The position numbers were made by a program, and so were the translations under genes. A stretch of DNA of 13,109 nucleotides from an uncultured Muribaculaceae bacterium (lineage in GTDB: Bacteria > Bacteroidota > Bacteroidia > Bacteroidales > Muribaculaceae): contig CAJLTZ010000071.1 of assembly GCA_905209725.1 (NCBI GenBank), forward strand, positions 1 to 13,109. The letters are read 5' to 3'. Below the pieces are notes generated by a model. The model saw nothing but the letters and a program-made list of their open reading frames with translations. It ran no database searches and was not told the DNA's origin. This document shows positions 7,258-13,109 of the stretch, in pieces; position 1 is the stretch's first letter; every line of letters begins with the position of its first letter.

Positions 7258-7413
7258 TTATTTGCTTGCGATGTGGTCGGAAACGGAAAGGGAGAAACGT
7301 CCCTTGGCGCGACGACGGGCAAGAACCTTGCGGCCATTCTTTGTGGCCATTCTCAGACGAAATCCGTGCTTGTTGATTCTTCTGCGGTTGGAGGGTTGAA
7401 AAGTCCTTTTCAT
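7258..7413 (-). CDS. rpmH: 50S ribosomal protein L34 (bL34)
   Basis: Reading the minus strand from the ATG at 7413 gives a 51-residue, very basic protein beginning MKRTFQPSNRRRINKHGFR. It continues with LRMATKNGRKVLARRRAKG and ends in SVSDHIASK. This is the family signature (MKRTFQPSxRRRxxxHGFRxRMxTxxGRxVLxxRRxKGR). L34 is a small protein of the large ribosomal subunit. The A/T-rich stretch before the ATG has no Shine-Dalgarno. The gene converges on the GH3 gene through a shared terminator and diverges from efp. It has its own promoter about 115 bp upstream and a structured leader. It is not next to rnpA or the replication origin genes here, unlike in many bacteria. Confidence 0.97.
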   Translation of the reverse strand: MKRTFQPSNRRRINKHGFRLRMATKNGRKVLARRRAKGRFSLSVSDHIASK

Positions 7414-7474
7414 TTTATTTATACGTATTAAATTTCTGTTTGTGAATGCTGCTTATGAAGCGTCGCCGAAGAAG

Positions 7475-7506
7475 CCGTCGCCGGTTCGCGATGCCGGCTA
7501 AGACGG
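7475..7506 (-). promoter_or_regulatory. Leader hairpin of rpmH with an alternative pairing partner
   Basis: In the rpmH leader RNA, CCGTC (from 7506-7502) and GCCGG (7498-7494) pair with CCGGC (7484-7480) and GACGG (7479-7475). This gives two 5-bp helices separated by a 3-nt bulge. A second copy of the 3' arm, CGGCGACG in RNA sense (7468-7461), lies closer to the start codon. It could compete for the same 5' arm. The stem is seen directly; a regulatory role is inference. Confidence 0.4.
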
Positions 7507-7527
7507 GGCGATTTTCGCATTCGGCTG

Positions 7528-7559
7528 CAAAATTAACTAAAATTCCGCAATCTCACAAA
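7528..7559 (-). promoter_or_regulatory. Bacteroidetes-type promoter of rpmH
   Basis: On the minus strand, TTTG (7559-7556) is followed by a 20-bp spacer and TAATTTTG (7535-7528), an exact TTTG-N20-TAnnTTTG promoter. The start would be near 7521, giving a leader of about 105 bases. Confidence 0.75.
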
Positions 7560-7589
7560 TTATATTGCCGAAGTTTCCAAAAAAATCAT

Positions 7590-7597
7590 TAATTTTG
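7590..7597 (+). promoter_or_regulatory. Candidate -7 element of the efp promoter
   Basis: TAATTTTG matches the Bacteroidetes TAnnTTTG consensus on the plus strand. The best upstream match is ATTG at 7564-7567 with 22 bp spacing, so the -33 box is weak. It would drive efp with a leader of about 130 bases. It lies back to back with the rpmH promoter. Confidence 0.5.
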
Positions 7598-7733
7598 CAG
7601 TCGCGATATGAGTGCCGGCTTCCGGAACGGTGGCGGCACAGGCATAAAAGCCTCAGTCGCGCCCCGGGGATTTATGTGGCATACAGCGAAAGATAACTAA
7701 CGACAATACAAACGAATAAAGAACGATACAGCA

Positions 7734-8300
7734 ATGATGAACGCTCAAGACATCAAGAACGGCACGTGCATCCGCCTCGATGGCCGTCTCTATTTCTGTG
7801 TGGAGTTTCTCCATGTAAAGCCCGGTAAGGGCAACACCTTCATGCGCACAAAACTTAAGGACGTCGTTGACGGCCGCGTGCTCGAACGCCGCTTCAACAT
7901 CGGTGAGAAACTCGAGGACGTGCGTGTGGAGCGCCGCCCCTATCAGTATCTCTATGCCGACGGCGAGGATGATATCTTCATGAGCAATGAGACATTCGAG
8001 CAGATTCCTATCTCCAAGGAACTTGTTACAGGCGCTCCCTTCATGAAGGAGGGCGACGTGGTAGAGGTTGTTTCCGACGCCAGCACCAACACCGTGCTTT
8101 ATGCAGAGATGCCCGTGAAGACTGTGCTCAAGATCACATATACAGAGCCCGGACTCAAAGGTGATACAGCTACCAACACACTGAAACCAGCCACCGTGGA
8201 AACAGGCGCCACCGTTAAGGTGCCCCTCTTCTGCAACGAGGGCGACTCCATCGAGGTCGACACCCGCGACGGCAGCTATCAGGGCCGCGTGAAAGCATAA
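7734..8300 (+). CDS. efp: Elongation factor P
   Basis: EF-P binds between the P and E sites of the ribosome and relieves stalling on proline-rich stretches. The 188-residue product has the normal length and three beta-barrel domains: a KOW-like N-terminal domain, a central OB domain starting near 68, and a C-terminal OB domain (about 130-186) closing with GDSIEVDTRDGSYQGRVK. The tip loop KPGKGN (29-34) carries Lys32, the position that is post-translationally modified in many bacteria. No modification enzyme is encoded in the window. The first ATG (7734) is chosen over 7737, because relatives begin with an M-x-N-A-Q-D pattern. The gene leads a plus-strand run, and the glycosyltransferase starts 27 bp after its stop. 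Its C-terminal half ends in the usual EF-P signature. Confidence 0.97.
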   Translation: MMNAQDIKNGTCIRLDGRLYFCVEFLHVKPGKGNTFMRTKLKDVVDGRVLERRFNIGEKLEDVRVERRPYQYLYADGEDDIFMSNETFEQIPISKELVTGAPFMKEGDVVEVVSDASTNTVLYAEMPVKTVLKITYTEPGLKGDTATNTLKPATVETGATVKVPLFCNEGDSIEVDTRDGSYQGRVKA

Positions 8301-8327
8301 GGATTAATATTTTAGCCTCTTTATCTT

Positions 8328-9356
8328 ATGCTATTCTCCATCATCGTCCCCGTGTACAACCGACCCGACGAGATGGCCGACCTGCTCGCGAGTCTGGATG
8401 CCCAGACCGACCGCGGATTTGAAATAGTGATTGTAGAGGATGGCAGCACGATTCCCTGCCTCGAAGCCGACCCCGGCAGCGACGGCAGCTGGATTCTTCG
8501 CCAAAAATATGACTTCGCAATCAGATATTTCCGCAAAGATAATGAGGGACGCAGCATAGCGCGTAATTACGGCATGGACAGAGCCGGCGGAGATTTCTTT
8601 ATCTTCGTCGACTCTGACTGTATTTTACCTCCTGATTACATTGGGCGCCTGCGAGCCTCCCTCGCCGCTTCCCCCGCCGACTGCTTCGGCGGCCCCGATG
8701 CGGCGCATGACTCTTTCACCAAGACCCAGAAGGCCATCAACTTCGCCATGACCTCCTTCCTCACCACCGGCGGAATCCGCGGTGGCAAGGTGTCGATGGA
8801 AAAGTTTGTGCCGCGCACATTCAATATGGGTTTCTCCCGCAAGGTCCACGAGAAGGTTGGCGGTTTCCGCGAGATGTTCAGCGAGGATATCGACATGAGC
8901 ACGCGCATCCGCATGGCAGGATTCTCTATCACGCTCTATCCCGATGTGAAGGTCTATCATAAGCGCCGTGTGGACATGAAGAAATTCTGGAATCAGGTGC
9001 ATGTGTTCGGGATGTCGCGCATCACTCTCGAACTGCTCTATCCAGGGTCGATGAAGCTTGTCCACTGGATGCCTGCCGTGTTCACCATCGGGGCTGTGGC
9101 GCTGATTGTGGCATCCTTCTTCTGGAAATGGGCGCTGATTCCGCTGCTCGTCTATGTGCTGGCCCTGTTTTTCTCGGCCTTTGCCTCCACGAAGAGCCTC
9201 GACATAGCATCTCGTGCCATCATGGCTGCCCTTGTGCAACTCACCGGCTATGGCTCCGGATTCATCAAGGCTTACGTGCAGAAGATGGTGCTTGGCCAGA
9301 AACGTGATGTGGCCAAGGAGGTGGAAATCCGGAAGGGCTCCAACGAGGGTCTCTGA
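8328..9356 (+). CDS. Family 2 glycosyltransferase, membrane-anchored
   Basis: GT2 enzymes move a sugar from a nucleotide-sugar donor to an acceptor at the inner membrane, typically for surface polysaccharide or glycolipid. The 342-residue protein has the GT-A fold start FSIIVPVYNRP (3-13), VEDGS (36-40), the metal-binding DSDC (95-98, the DxD motif), NMGFSRKV (166-173) and the catalytic-base region EDID (186-189). Two or three hydrophobic spans follow (about 247-265, 267-287, with a weaker one near 292-310), then a short basic tail. It sits between efp and radC (22 bp before radC), without other polysaccharide genes. The acceptor and product are therefore unknown, and the neighbours give no help. 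The ATG at 8328 starts exactly at the first beta strand. Confidence 0.9.
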   Translation: MLFSIIVPVYNRPDEMADLLASLDAQTDRGFEIVIVEDGSTIPCLEADPGSDGSWILRQKYDFAIRYFRKDNEGRSIARNYGMDRAGGDFFIFVDSDCILPPDYIGRLRASLAASPADCFGGPDAAHDSFTKTQKAINFAMTSFLTTGGIRGGKVSMEKFVPRTFNMGFSRKVHEKVGGFREMFSEDIDMSTRIRMAGFSITLYPDVKVYHKRRVDMKKFWNQVHVFGMSRITLELLYPGSMKLVHWMPAVFTIGAVALIVASFFWKWALIPLLVYVLALFFSAFASTKSLDIASRAIMAALVQLTGYGSGFIKAYVQKMVLGQKRDVAKEVEIRKGSNEGL

Positions 9357-9378
9357 TATATAATCTGATTCAAACACT

Positions 9379-10137
9379 ATGGAACCACTGAAGGATCCGC
9401 AATCGCTGGCGGAACTCGTGTCTGCGGAATACAGGCAGGCTGAAGAGAAACCTCTCACCGTCAAGGAACTCGACGAGGACGACCGTCCCCGCGAGAAGGC
9501 CCTGCGTTATGGTGTCGGCACCCTCTCAGTGGCCGACCTTCTGGCAATTTTATTGCGCACGGGAGTCACCGGACACCCCATCACAGAGATCTGCCGGGCA
9601 CTGATGCGCGCCAACGACGGCCTGCTCCTGATGCTCGAGCGACGCACACGTGCCGAACTCCTTGAAATCGAAGGTATAGGCAATGCCAAGGCGCTCCAGA
9701 TTGAGGCGCTCCTCGAGTTGATCCGCAGATATAACTCCGAGGAACTCGGCGAGCGTCCCCAGATAGGCGGTCCCCAGCATATTTTTCAGTTGATGCGCCC
9801 CATCATGGGGAATCTTCCCCATGAGGAGATGTGGGCCGTGTTCATGAATAATTCCAATATGGTGATTGGCAAGCAACGGCTGTCTATAGGTTCGGCGCGC
9901 GCCACAGTGTTCGACATCAAGGCTCTCCTTAAGCATGCCCTGCTCATCAACAGCGAGGCGATAGCCCTCTGCCACAATCATCCCTCCGGCTCGCTGCGTC
10001 CCAGCCCGCAGGACACTGAACTTACAAAACGTGTGTACGCCGCCTGCAAAACCGTGGAACTCCGTTTCCTCGACCATCTTATAATTTCAGCCGACGGTTA
10101 TTATTCATTTCAAAATGAGTCAAACATCTTCAATTAA
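9379..10137 (+). CDS. radC: RadC family protein (JAB/MPN metalloprotein domain)
   Basis: RadC was named for a supposed DNA-repair role that is now doubted; its biochemical activity is not settled. The 252-residue protein has a helix-hairpin-helix-like N-terminal part (LLEIEGIGNAKALQIEALL, about 94-112). A MPN/JAMM domain follows with Glu149-Glu150 before WAVFMNNSN and the zinc motif HNHPSG (199-204) followed by SPQD (209-212). All JAMM residues are present, so a metal site is likely formed. The length is slightly above the typical 220-230 because of an extended N-terminus (residues 1-30, acidic). Its last 23 bp overlap the start of menA in another frame, so the two are probably translationally coupled. 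Confidence 0.95.
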   Translation: MEPLKDPQSLAELVSAEYRQAEEKPLTVKELDEDDRPREKALRYGVGTLSVADLLAILLRTGVTGHPITEICRALMRANDGLLLMLERRTRAELLEIEGIGNAKALQIEALLELIRRYNSEELGERPQIGGPQHIFQLMRPIMGNLPHEEMWAVFMNNSNMVIGKQRLSIGSARATVFDIKALLKHALLINSEAIALCHNHPSGSLRPSPQDTELTKRVYAACKTVELRFLDHLIISADGYYSFQNESNIFN

Positions 10138-11008
10138 AGCCTGGCTGGAGGCCATGCGCCTGCGCACTATTCCCGTCTCGGTGGCCGGCGTGATAGCCGG
10201 CGGCGGCGTGGCAGACTACTGCAATTCGTTCCGTTGGCTGCCATTCCTTATCTGCATGCTTTTTGCCATCACAGCGCAGATTATCTCCAATTTCGCCAAT
10301 GAATATTTCGACTGGAGGAATGGACTCGACAAGAAGGGACGGGAGGGTTTCCGAAGGGGAGTCACCGAAGGTGACATCAAGCCCCGGGCGATGCTGGCAG
10401 CCATCATCGCGCTCCTCACCATCGACTGCGCGCTCGGATGCAGCCTTATCATCTGGGGCGGCTGGCTACTGCTTATCCCCGGAGTAGCAATCGCCGTGTT
10501 CGCACTGGCTTATTCCGCAGGGCCTTACCCTCTCTCTCACCACGGACTTGGCGAACTGGCCGTGATCCTCTTTTTCGGGATTGTGCCGGTGACGCTCACC
10601 GCTTATGTGCAGACGCAGTCGTGGGCTATGCTCCCCGTGGCTTTGCCGCTGTCGTTTGCAATCGGATTCATGGGCGCCAATGTACTGATTGTGAATAATT
10701 TCCGCGACTGCGACGCCGACCGCGAAGTGGGTAAGCATACTCTCGCCGTGATTTTCGGGCGCGAATCCATGCCGGCGCTCTATCTTGCCAACGGCTTCTT
10801 TGCGCTGATGTTTATCGAACTGGCCACGATAGCCCGTGTGGACTATGTGTGGCAATTAGGTGCGCTCATTTACATCAATGTCCATTATCTGCTCTATGTG
10901 CAGATACGCCAGGCTAAGGGTGCCGAACTCAATCCGCTCCTCGGAAAGACGGCGATGCTGATGTGTGGCGTGTCGGTATGGTATCTGTTGGCATTGATAA
11001 GGTGGTAA
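10115..11008 (+). CDS. menA: 1,4-dihydroxy-2-naphthoate polyprenyltransferase
   Basis: MenA attaches the isoprenoid tail to 1,4-dihydroxy-2-naphthoate, giving demethylmenaquinone in the cytoplasmic membrane, for anaerobic respiration. The 297-residue UbiA-superfamily protein is built of about eight to nine membrane helices. The two Mg-diphosphate motifs are visible: NFANEYFDWRNGLD (59-72) and DCDADREVGKHTL (198-210), with the MenA-type RRGVTEG (80-86) between them. The start at 10115 lies inside radC. It is kept because SIKAWLEAMRLRTIPVS, the typical MenA N-terminus, runs from residue 6. A later ATG would cut this. No other menaquinone gene is present in the window, so menA is separate from the men cluster here. 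dnaB follows after 22 bp. Confidence 0.96.
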   Translation: MSQTSSIKAWLEAMRLRTIPVSVAGVIAGGGVADYCNSFRWLPFLICMLFAITAQIISNFANEYFDWRNGLDKKGREGFRRGVTEGDIKPRAMLAAIIALLTIDCALGCSLIIWGGWLLLIPGVAIAVFALAYSAGPYPLSHHGLGELAVILFFGIVPVTLTAYVQTQSWAMLPVALPLSFAIGFMGANVLIVNNFRDCDADREVGKHTLAVIFGRESMPALYLANGFFALMFIELATIARVDYVWQLGALIYINVHYLLYVQIRQAKGAELNPLLGKTAMLMCGVSVWYLLALIRW

Positions 11009-11018
11009 ATAATTAATC

Positions 11019-11023
11019 GGAGG
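11019..11023 (+). promoter_or_regulatory. Shine-Dalgarno sequence of dnaB
   Basis: GGAGG ends 7 bases before the dnaB ATG, a near-ideal ribosome binding site. It is the only strong one in the window, and it fixes the dnaB start at 11031. Confidence 0.7.
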
Positions 11024-11030
11024 AAAATAA

Positions 11031-12623
11031 ATGGCAGAATCACAATATCAGGATAATAACAGAAGACGCAAACCTCAGTTTGAGCCGATACGTCAGGATC
11101 CTACAGGCAAGCTTCCGCCGCGCGATACGGAACTCGAGGAGGTGGTGCTCGGTGCGCTGATGCTCGAGAAGGACGCATATATGAATGTGGCGGACTATCT
11201 CACGCCCGACTCATTCTACGACCCGGTCAACGCGAAGATCTATGATGCCATATCCACATTGGGTTTCAATCAGCGGCCTATTGATATGCGCACCGTCACC
11301 GAGCAGCTGCGTGCCAACGGCACGCTGCAGGAAGTTGGAGGCGCGGTGCATATCGCCGAACTCACGGCCAAGGTCTATTCCGCGGCCAATGTGGAGTATC
11401 ACGCGAAAATCATATCGCAGAAATTCCTTGCCCGCCGCCTGATAGCCTTTGCCGCGAAGGTGGAGGAGTCGGCCTACGACGAGAGCAACGACGTTGACGA
11501 CCTTTTGCAGGATGCCGAAGGACAGCTTTTCGAAATCTCGCAGACGCATCTGAAGCGGGAGGTGACGCAGATCGACCCGGTGCTCAATCTCGCCCTTGAG
11601 CAGATACAGGCCGCGGCCAACACGCAGACAGGTCTTTCCGGACTTCAGACAGGCTATGCCATGCTCGACAAGATGACGTCGGGATGGCAGAACTCCGACC
11701 TCATCATCATCGCCGCCCGTCCTGCGATGGGTAAAACCGCTTTCGTGCTCTCGATGGCAAAGAATATGGCCATCGACTATAATATCCCGGTGGCGATATT
11801 CACGCTTGAGATGGCCAACGTGCAGCTTGTGAAGCGTATCATCTCGAATGTAGCTGAACTTGACGGCGAGGTGATCAAGAGCGGCCAGCTCACCACCGAG
11901 CAATGGGACCGCCTCAACACCCGCGTCAGTTCTATCTATTCCGCGCCCCTATATCTTGATGAGACGCCGGGACTCTCAATCACGGAACTCCGCACCAAGG
12001 CACGACGACTCGTGCGGGAGAAGGGCGTGAAGATTATTATGATTGACTACCTGCAGCTTATGAGTGCGTCGGGAATGAAACTCGGCAGCCGCGAGCAGGA
12101 GGTCAGCACGATATCACGATCGCTGAAGGCTCTGGCGAAGGAACTCAATATTCCTATCATCGCATTGTCGCAGCTCAACCGTTCCACGGAGACACGCGAG
12201 GACAAGCGCCCTGTGCTCTCCGACCTCCGCGAGTCGGGCGCCATAGAGCAGGATGCCGATATCGTCTGCTTCATCCATCGCCCGGAGTATTACACGAAGA
12301 GTTCCGTGGACCAGAACAACAATGACATCCGTGGCCTTGCCGAACTGATTGTCGCCAAGCATCGAAGCGGTGCTGTGGGAGATGTGAAACTGCGCTTCAT
12401 CAGCCGGTATGCTAAATTTGACAACTGGGACGACGGACTGTCTTCGGCGAGCGACGCATTCGATGAGGTGAAGACCGAGCGTTATGAGTCGCGGATGAAT
12501 TCCGACAAGGACGATGCCGGCACAGCACCGGGTGCAGGCGGCTTCCAGTTTGCCGGCGGCACGCCCCCTCCTGAGATGCCCGACATCATGCCCGCTCCGG
12601 GCGAGGACCCGATTCCCTTCTAA
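11031..12623 (+). CDS. dnaB: Replicative DNA helicase DnaB
   Basis: DnaB is the hexameric 5'-3' helicase that unwinds DNA at the replication fork and recruits primase. The 530-residue chain has an N-terminal helical DnaB_N domain (about 29-130, beginning PPRDTELEEVVLGALML), a linker helix (about 170-200) and the RecA-like motor. The motor shows Walker A ARPAMGKTAF (229-238; K235, T236), the catalytic-Glu region FTLEM (257-261), Walker B IIMIDYLQL (335-343; D339), SQLNRSTE (380-387) and the arginine-finger region KHRSGAVGDVKLRF (443-456). The C-terminus is a disordered Gly/Pro-rich tail (about 497-530) ending GEDPIPF. No intein interrupts it. The start is supported by a GGAGG sequence 7 bases upstream. 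It is the last gene of the efp-dnaB run and is followed by a terminator. Confidence 0.98.
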   Translation: MAESQYQDNNRRRKPQFEPIRQDPTGKLPPRDTELEEVVLGALMLEKDAYMNVADYLTPDSFYDPVNAKIYDAISTLGFNQRPIDMRTVTEQLRANGTLQEVGGAVHIAELTAKVYSAANVEYHAKIISQKFLARRLIAFAAKVEESAYDESNDVDDLLQDAEGQLFEISQTHLKREVTQIDPVLNLALEQIQAAANTQTGLSGLQTGYAMLDKMTSGWQNSDLIIIAARPAMGKTAFVLSMAKNMAIDYNIPVAIFTLEMANVQLVKRIISNVAELDGEVIKSGQLTTEQWDRLNTRVSSIYSAPLYLDETPGLSITELRTKARRLVREKGVKIIMIDYLQLMSASGMKLGSREQEVSTISRSLKALAKELNIPIIALSQLNRSTETREDKRPVLSDLRESGAIEQDADIVCFIHRPEYYTKSSVDQNNNDIRGLAELIVAKHRSGAVGDVKLRFISRYAKFDNWDDGLSSASDAFDEVKTERYESRMNSDKDDAGTAPGAGGFQFAGGTPPPEMPDIMPAPGEDPIPF

Positions 12624-12642
12624 GAACTTCATATCAAACAAA

Positions 12643-12668
12643 TAGTTGCGGAGCGACTACACTTTTTT
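12643..12668 (+). terminator. Intrinsic terminator after dnaB
   Basis: TAGTTGC (12643-12649) pairs with GCGACTA (12653-12659), 7 bp with one G-U, around a GGA loop. Six T at 12663-12668 and further T-runs follow. It lies 19 bases after the dnaB stop and separates dnaB from the small membrane protein gene. Confidence 0.65.
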
Positions 12669-12752
12669 CATTTTTATTTAAAAATTTTTCACTTTCACTG
12701 AACCACTTTGCCCCTGCATTGTTTTTAAGATAAAGAAACAAATATTAAGGTT

Positions 12753-12974
12753 ATGGAAACACACGAAAAGAAAAACAACGAAGGCCGCCGCGACGAGGAC
12801 ATCCTCGAGGCAGGCAAATTAAAGGCTGAGGGAAAAAGAGAGGAACGTCATCGTTCCGGCAAGGTCAATAAGCTTTGGCTCTGGCTCGGTGTCCTCCTTC
12901 TGATCTTCATTTTGCTCTGGTGGCTCTATTCAGTAGGAATGTTCGAGGATCTCATCGGAGTTTCCAACGGCTAA
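12753..12974 (+). CDS. Small single-span membrane protein of unknown function
   Basis: I do not recognise this 73-residue protein. Residues 1-40 are highly charged and hydrophilic (many K, R and E, including HEKKNNEGRRDED and GKREERHRSGK), probably helical. Residues 41-60 form one strong, Trp-rich membrane helix (LWLWLGVLLLIFILLWWLYS), followed by a short acidic tail (MFEDLIGVSNG). The basic residues just before the helix predict an N-in, C-out orientation. There is no signal peptide cleavage site or lipobox. It lies after the dnaB terminator. The ATG is preceded by A-rich sequence. A TTTG at 12707-12710 may be part of a promoter, but the TA of TAnnTTTG is missing. Codon choice resembles its neighbours, so I take it as real. 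The function is open. Confidence 0.7.
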   Translation: METHEKKNNEGRRDEDILEAGKLKAEGKREERHRSGKVNKLWLWLGVLLLIFILLWWLYSVGMFEDLIGVSNG

Positions 12975-13017
12975 TCCGGCGAATATCAAGGCTAACTACA
13001 AAATACTACCGGCCATT

Positions 13018-13060
13018 CAAAGTCCTTACAAAGGGTTTAGCATAGTTTACATACGTAAAC
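13018..13060. repeat. Direct and inverted short repeats near the right edge
   Basis: CAAAG occurs at 13018-13022 and 13029-13033 as a direct repeat 11 bp apart. GTTTAC (13045-13050) and GTAAAC (13055-13060) form a 6-bp inverted repeat around ATAC. The stretch is not explained by a gene. It could be a recombinase or regulator site, or chance. Confidence 0.3.
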
Positions 13061-13088
13061 GTCCCAAACTCCGCGACGCATTTCTTTA

Positions 13089-13109
13089 AGCCCTGATTTT
13101 ATCGGGGCT
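13089..13109. terminator. Hairpin at the window edge, candidate terminator
   Basis: AGCCCTGAT (13089-13097) pairs with ATCGGGGCT (13101-13109) over 9 bp, with one T-G pair and a TTT loop. The window ends exactly at the stem base, so a following T-run cannot be seen. It may end the transcript of the small membrane protein gene, or belong to a neighbour. Confidence 0.4.

Larger units (their letters stand above)
7414..7733. other. Divergent control region between rpmH and efp (320 bases, no gene)
   Basis: I see no credible coding sequence here. It holds a minus-strand promoter and structured leader for rpmH (7414-7559), and a plus-strand -7 element and leader for efp (7590-7733). The efp leader contains GTGCCG (7612-7617) pairing with CGGCAC (7634-7639), then AGGC (7640-7643) pairing with GCCT (7650-7653) around ATAAAA. 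Both leaders exceed 100 bases, long for constitutive genes. Confidence 0.6.

Noticed and set aside
7198..7431. A 77-codon plus-strand frame after the GH3 gene
   Set aside because: It covers the bidirectional terminator and is antisense to rpmH, whose L34 signature is unmistakable.
8625..9464. A 279-codon minus-strand frame over the glycosyltransferase gene
   Set aside because: It overlaps a gene with clear GT2 motifs, extends into radC, and has shadow-like composition.
12669..12752. A promoter for the small membrane protein gene
   Set aside because: TTTG at 12707-12710 lacks the TA two bases upstream, and no TTTG lies 19-21 bp before it.
13037..13108. Short minus-strand open frame reaching the window edge as a possible gene end
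   Set aside because: Only 23 residues are visible, with no recognisable motif, and it crosses the inverted repeat and hairpin. That is not enough to call a gene.
1..13109. CRISPR array, toxin-antitoxin pair, defence island, tRNA or rRNA genes
   Set aside because: I saw no regularly spaced repeats, no tRNA-like cloverleaf and no rRNA sequence. Apart from the two hypotheticals, the genes belong to known housekeeping or envelope families.

Overview
The window looks like a chromosomal segment from a gut-type member of the Bacteroidales, and I lean towards Muribaculaceae or a near relative. The reasons are: promoters of the Bacteroidetes form TTTG-N20-TAnnTTTG upstream of rplS and rpmH; a near absence of Shine-Dalgarno sequences (only dnaB has a clear one); the folP-cdaA gene pair; and EF-P, L34, L19 and DnaB proteins of Bacteroidetes type. 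Most genes are about 55-63% GC in the lines I sampled. The first 490 bases are clearly AT-richer.

Layout. Positions 1-490 hold what looks like the right edge of an insertion sequence (an 8-bp inverted repeat at 27-49) joined to the C-terminal remnant of a secreted protein. The minus-strand pair folP-cdaA (2158 down to 492, 4-bp overlap) makes folate precursors and c-di-AMP. Divergently, rplS (ribosomal protein L19) has its own promoter and terminator. A three-gene unit follows on the plus strand: gpmI (glycolysis), a secreted 5'-nucleotidase of UshA type, and a GH3 (NagZ-like) lipoprotein. It ends at a perfectly palindromic bidirectional terminator shared with rpmH (L34), a 51-codon gene on the minus strand. 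A 320-base divergent control region separates rpmH from efp. A plus-strand run then continues: efp, a family 2 glycosyltransferase, radC, menA and dnaB, with tight spacing and a 23-bp radC/menA overlap. After a terminator comes a 73-residue single-span membrane protein of unknown function, then 135 bases with no clear gene but several repeats.

Functionally this is mostly core housekeeping: translation (L19, L34, EF-P), replication (DnaB), glycolysis (GpmI), folate (FolP), menaquinone (MenA), second-messenger synthesis (CdaA) and envelope salvage or recycling (5'-nucleotidase, GH3). I do not see a clear new multi-gene defence, mobile or biosynthetic system. The items most worth a second look are the IS/truncated-gene junction at the left edge, a perfect 17-bp palindrome in the gpmI leader, a possible two-state RNA fold in the rpmH leader, the orphan small membrane protein, and the repeat-rich right edge.
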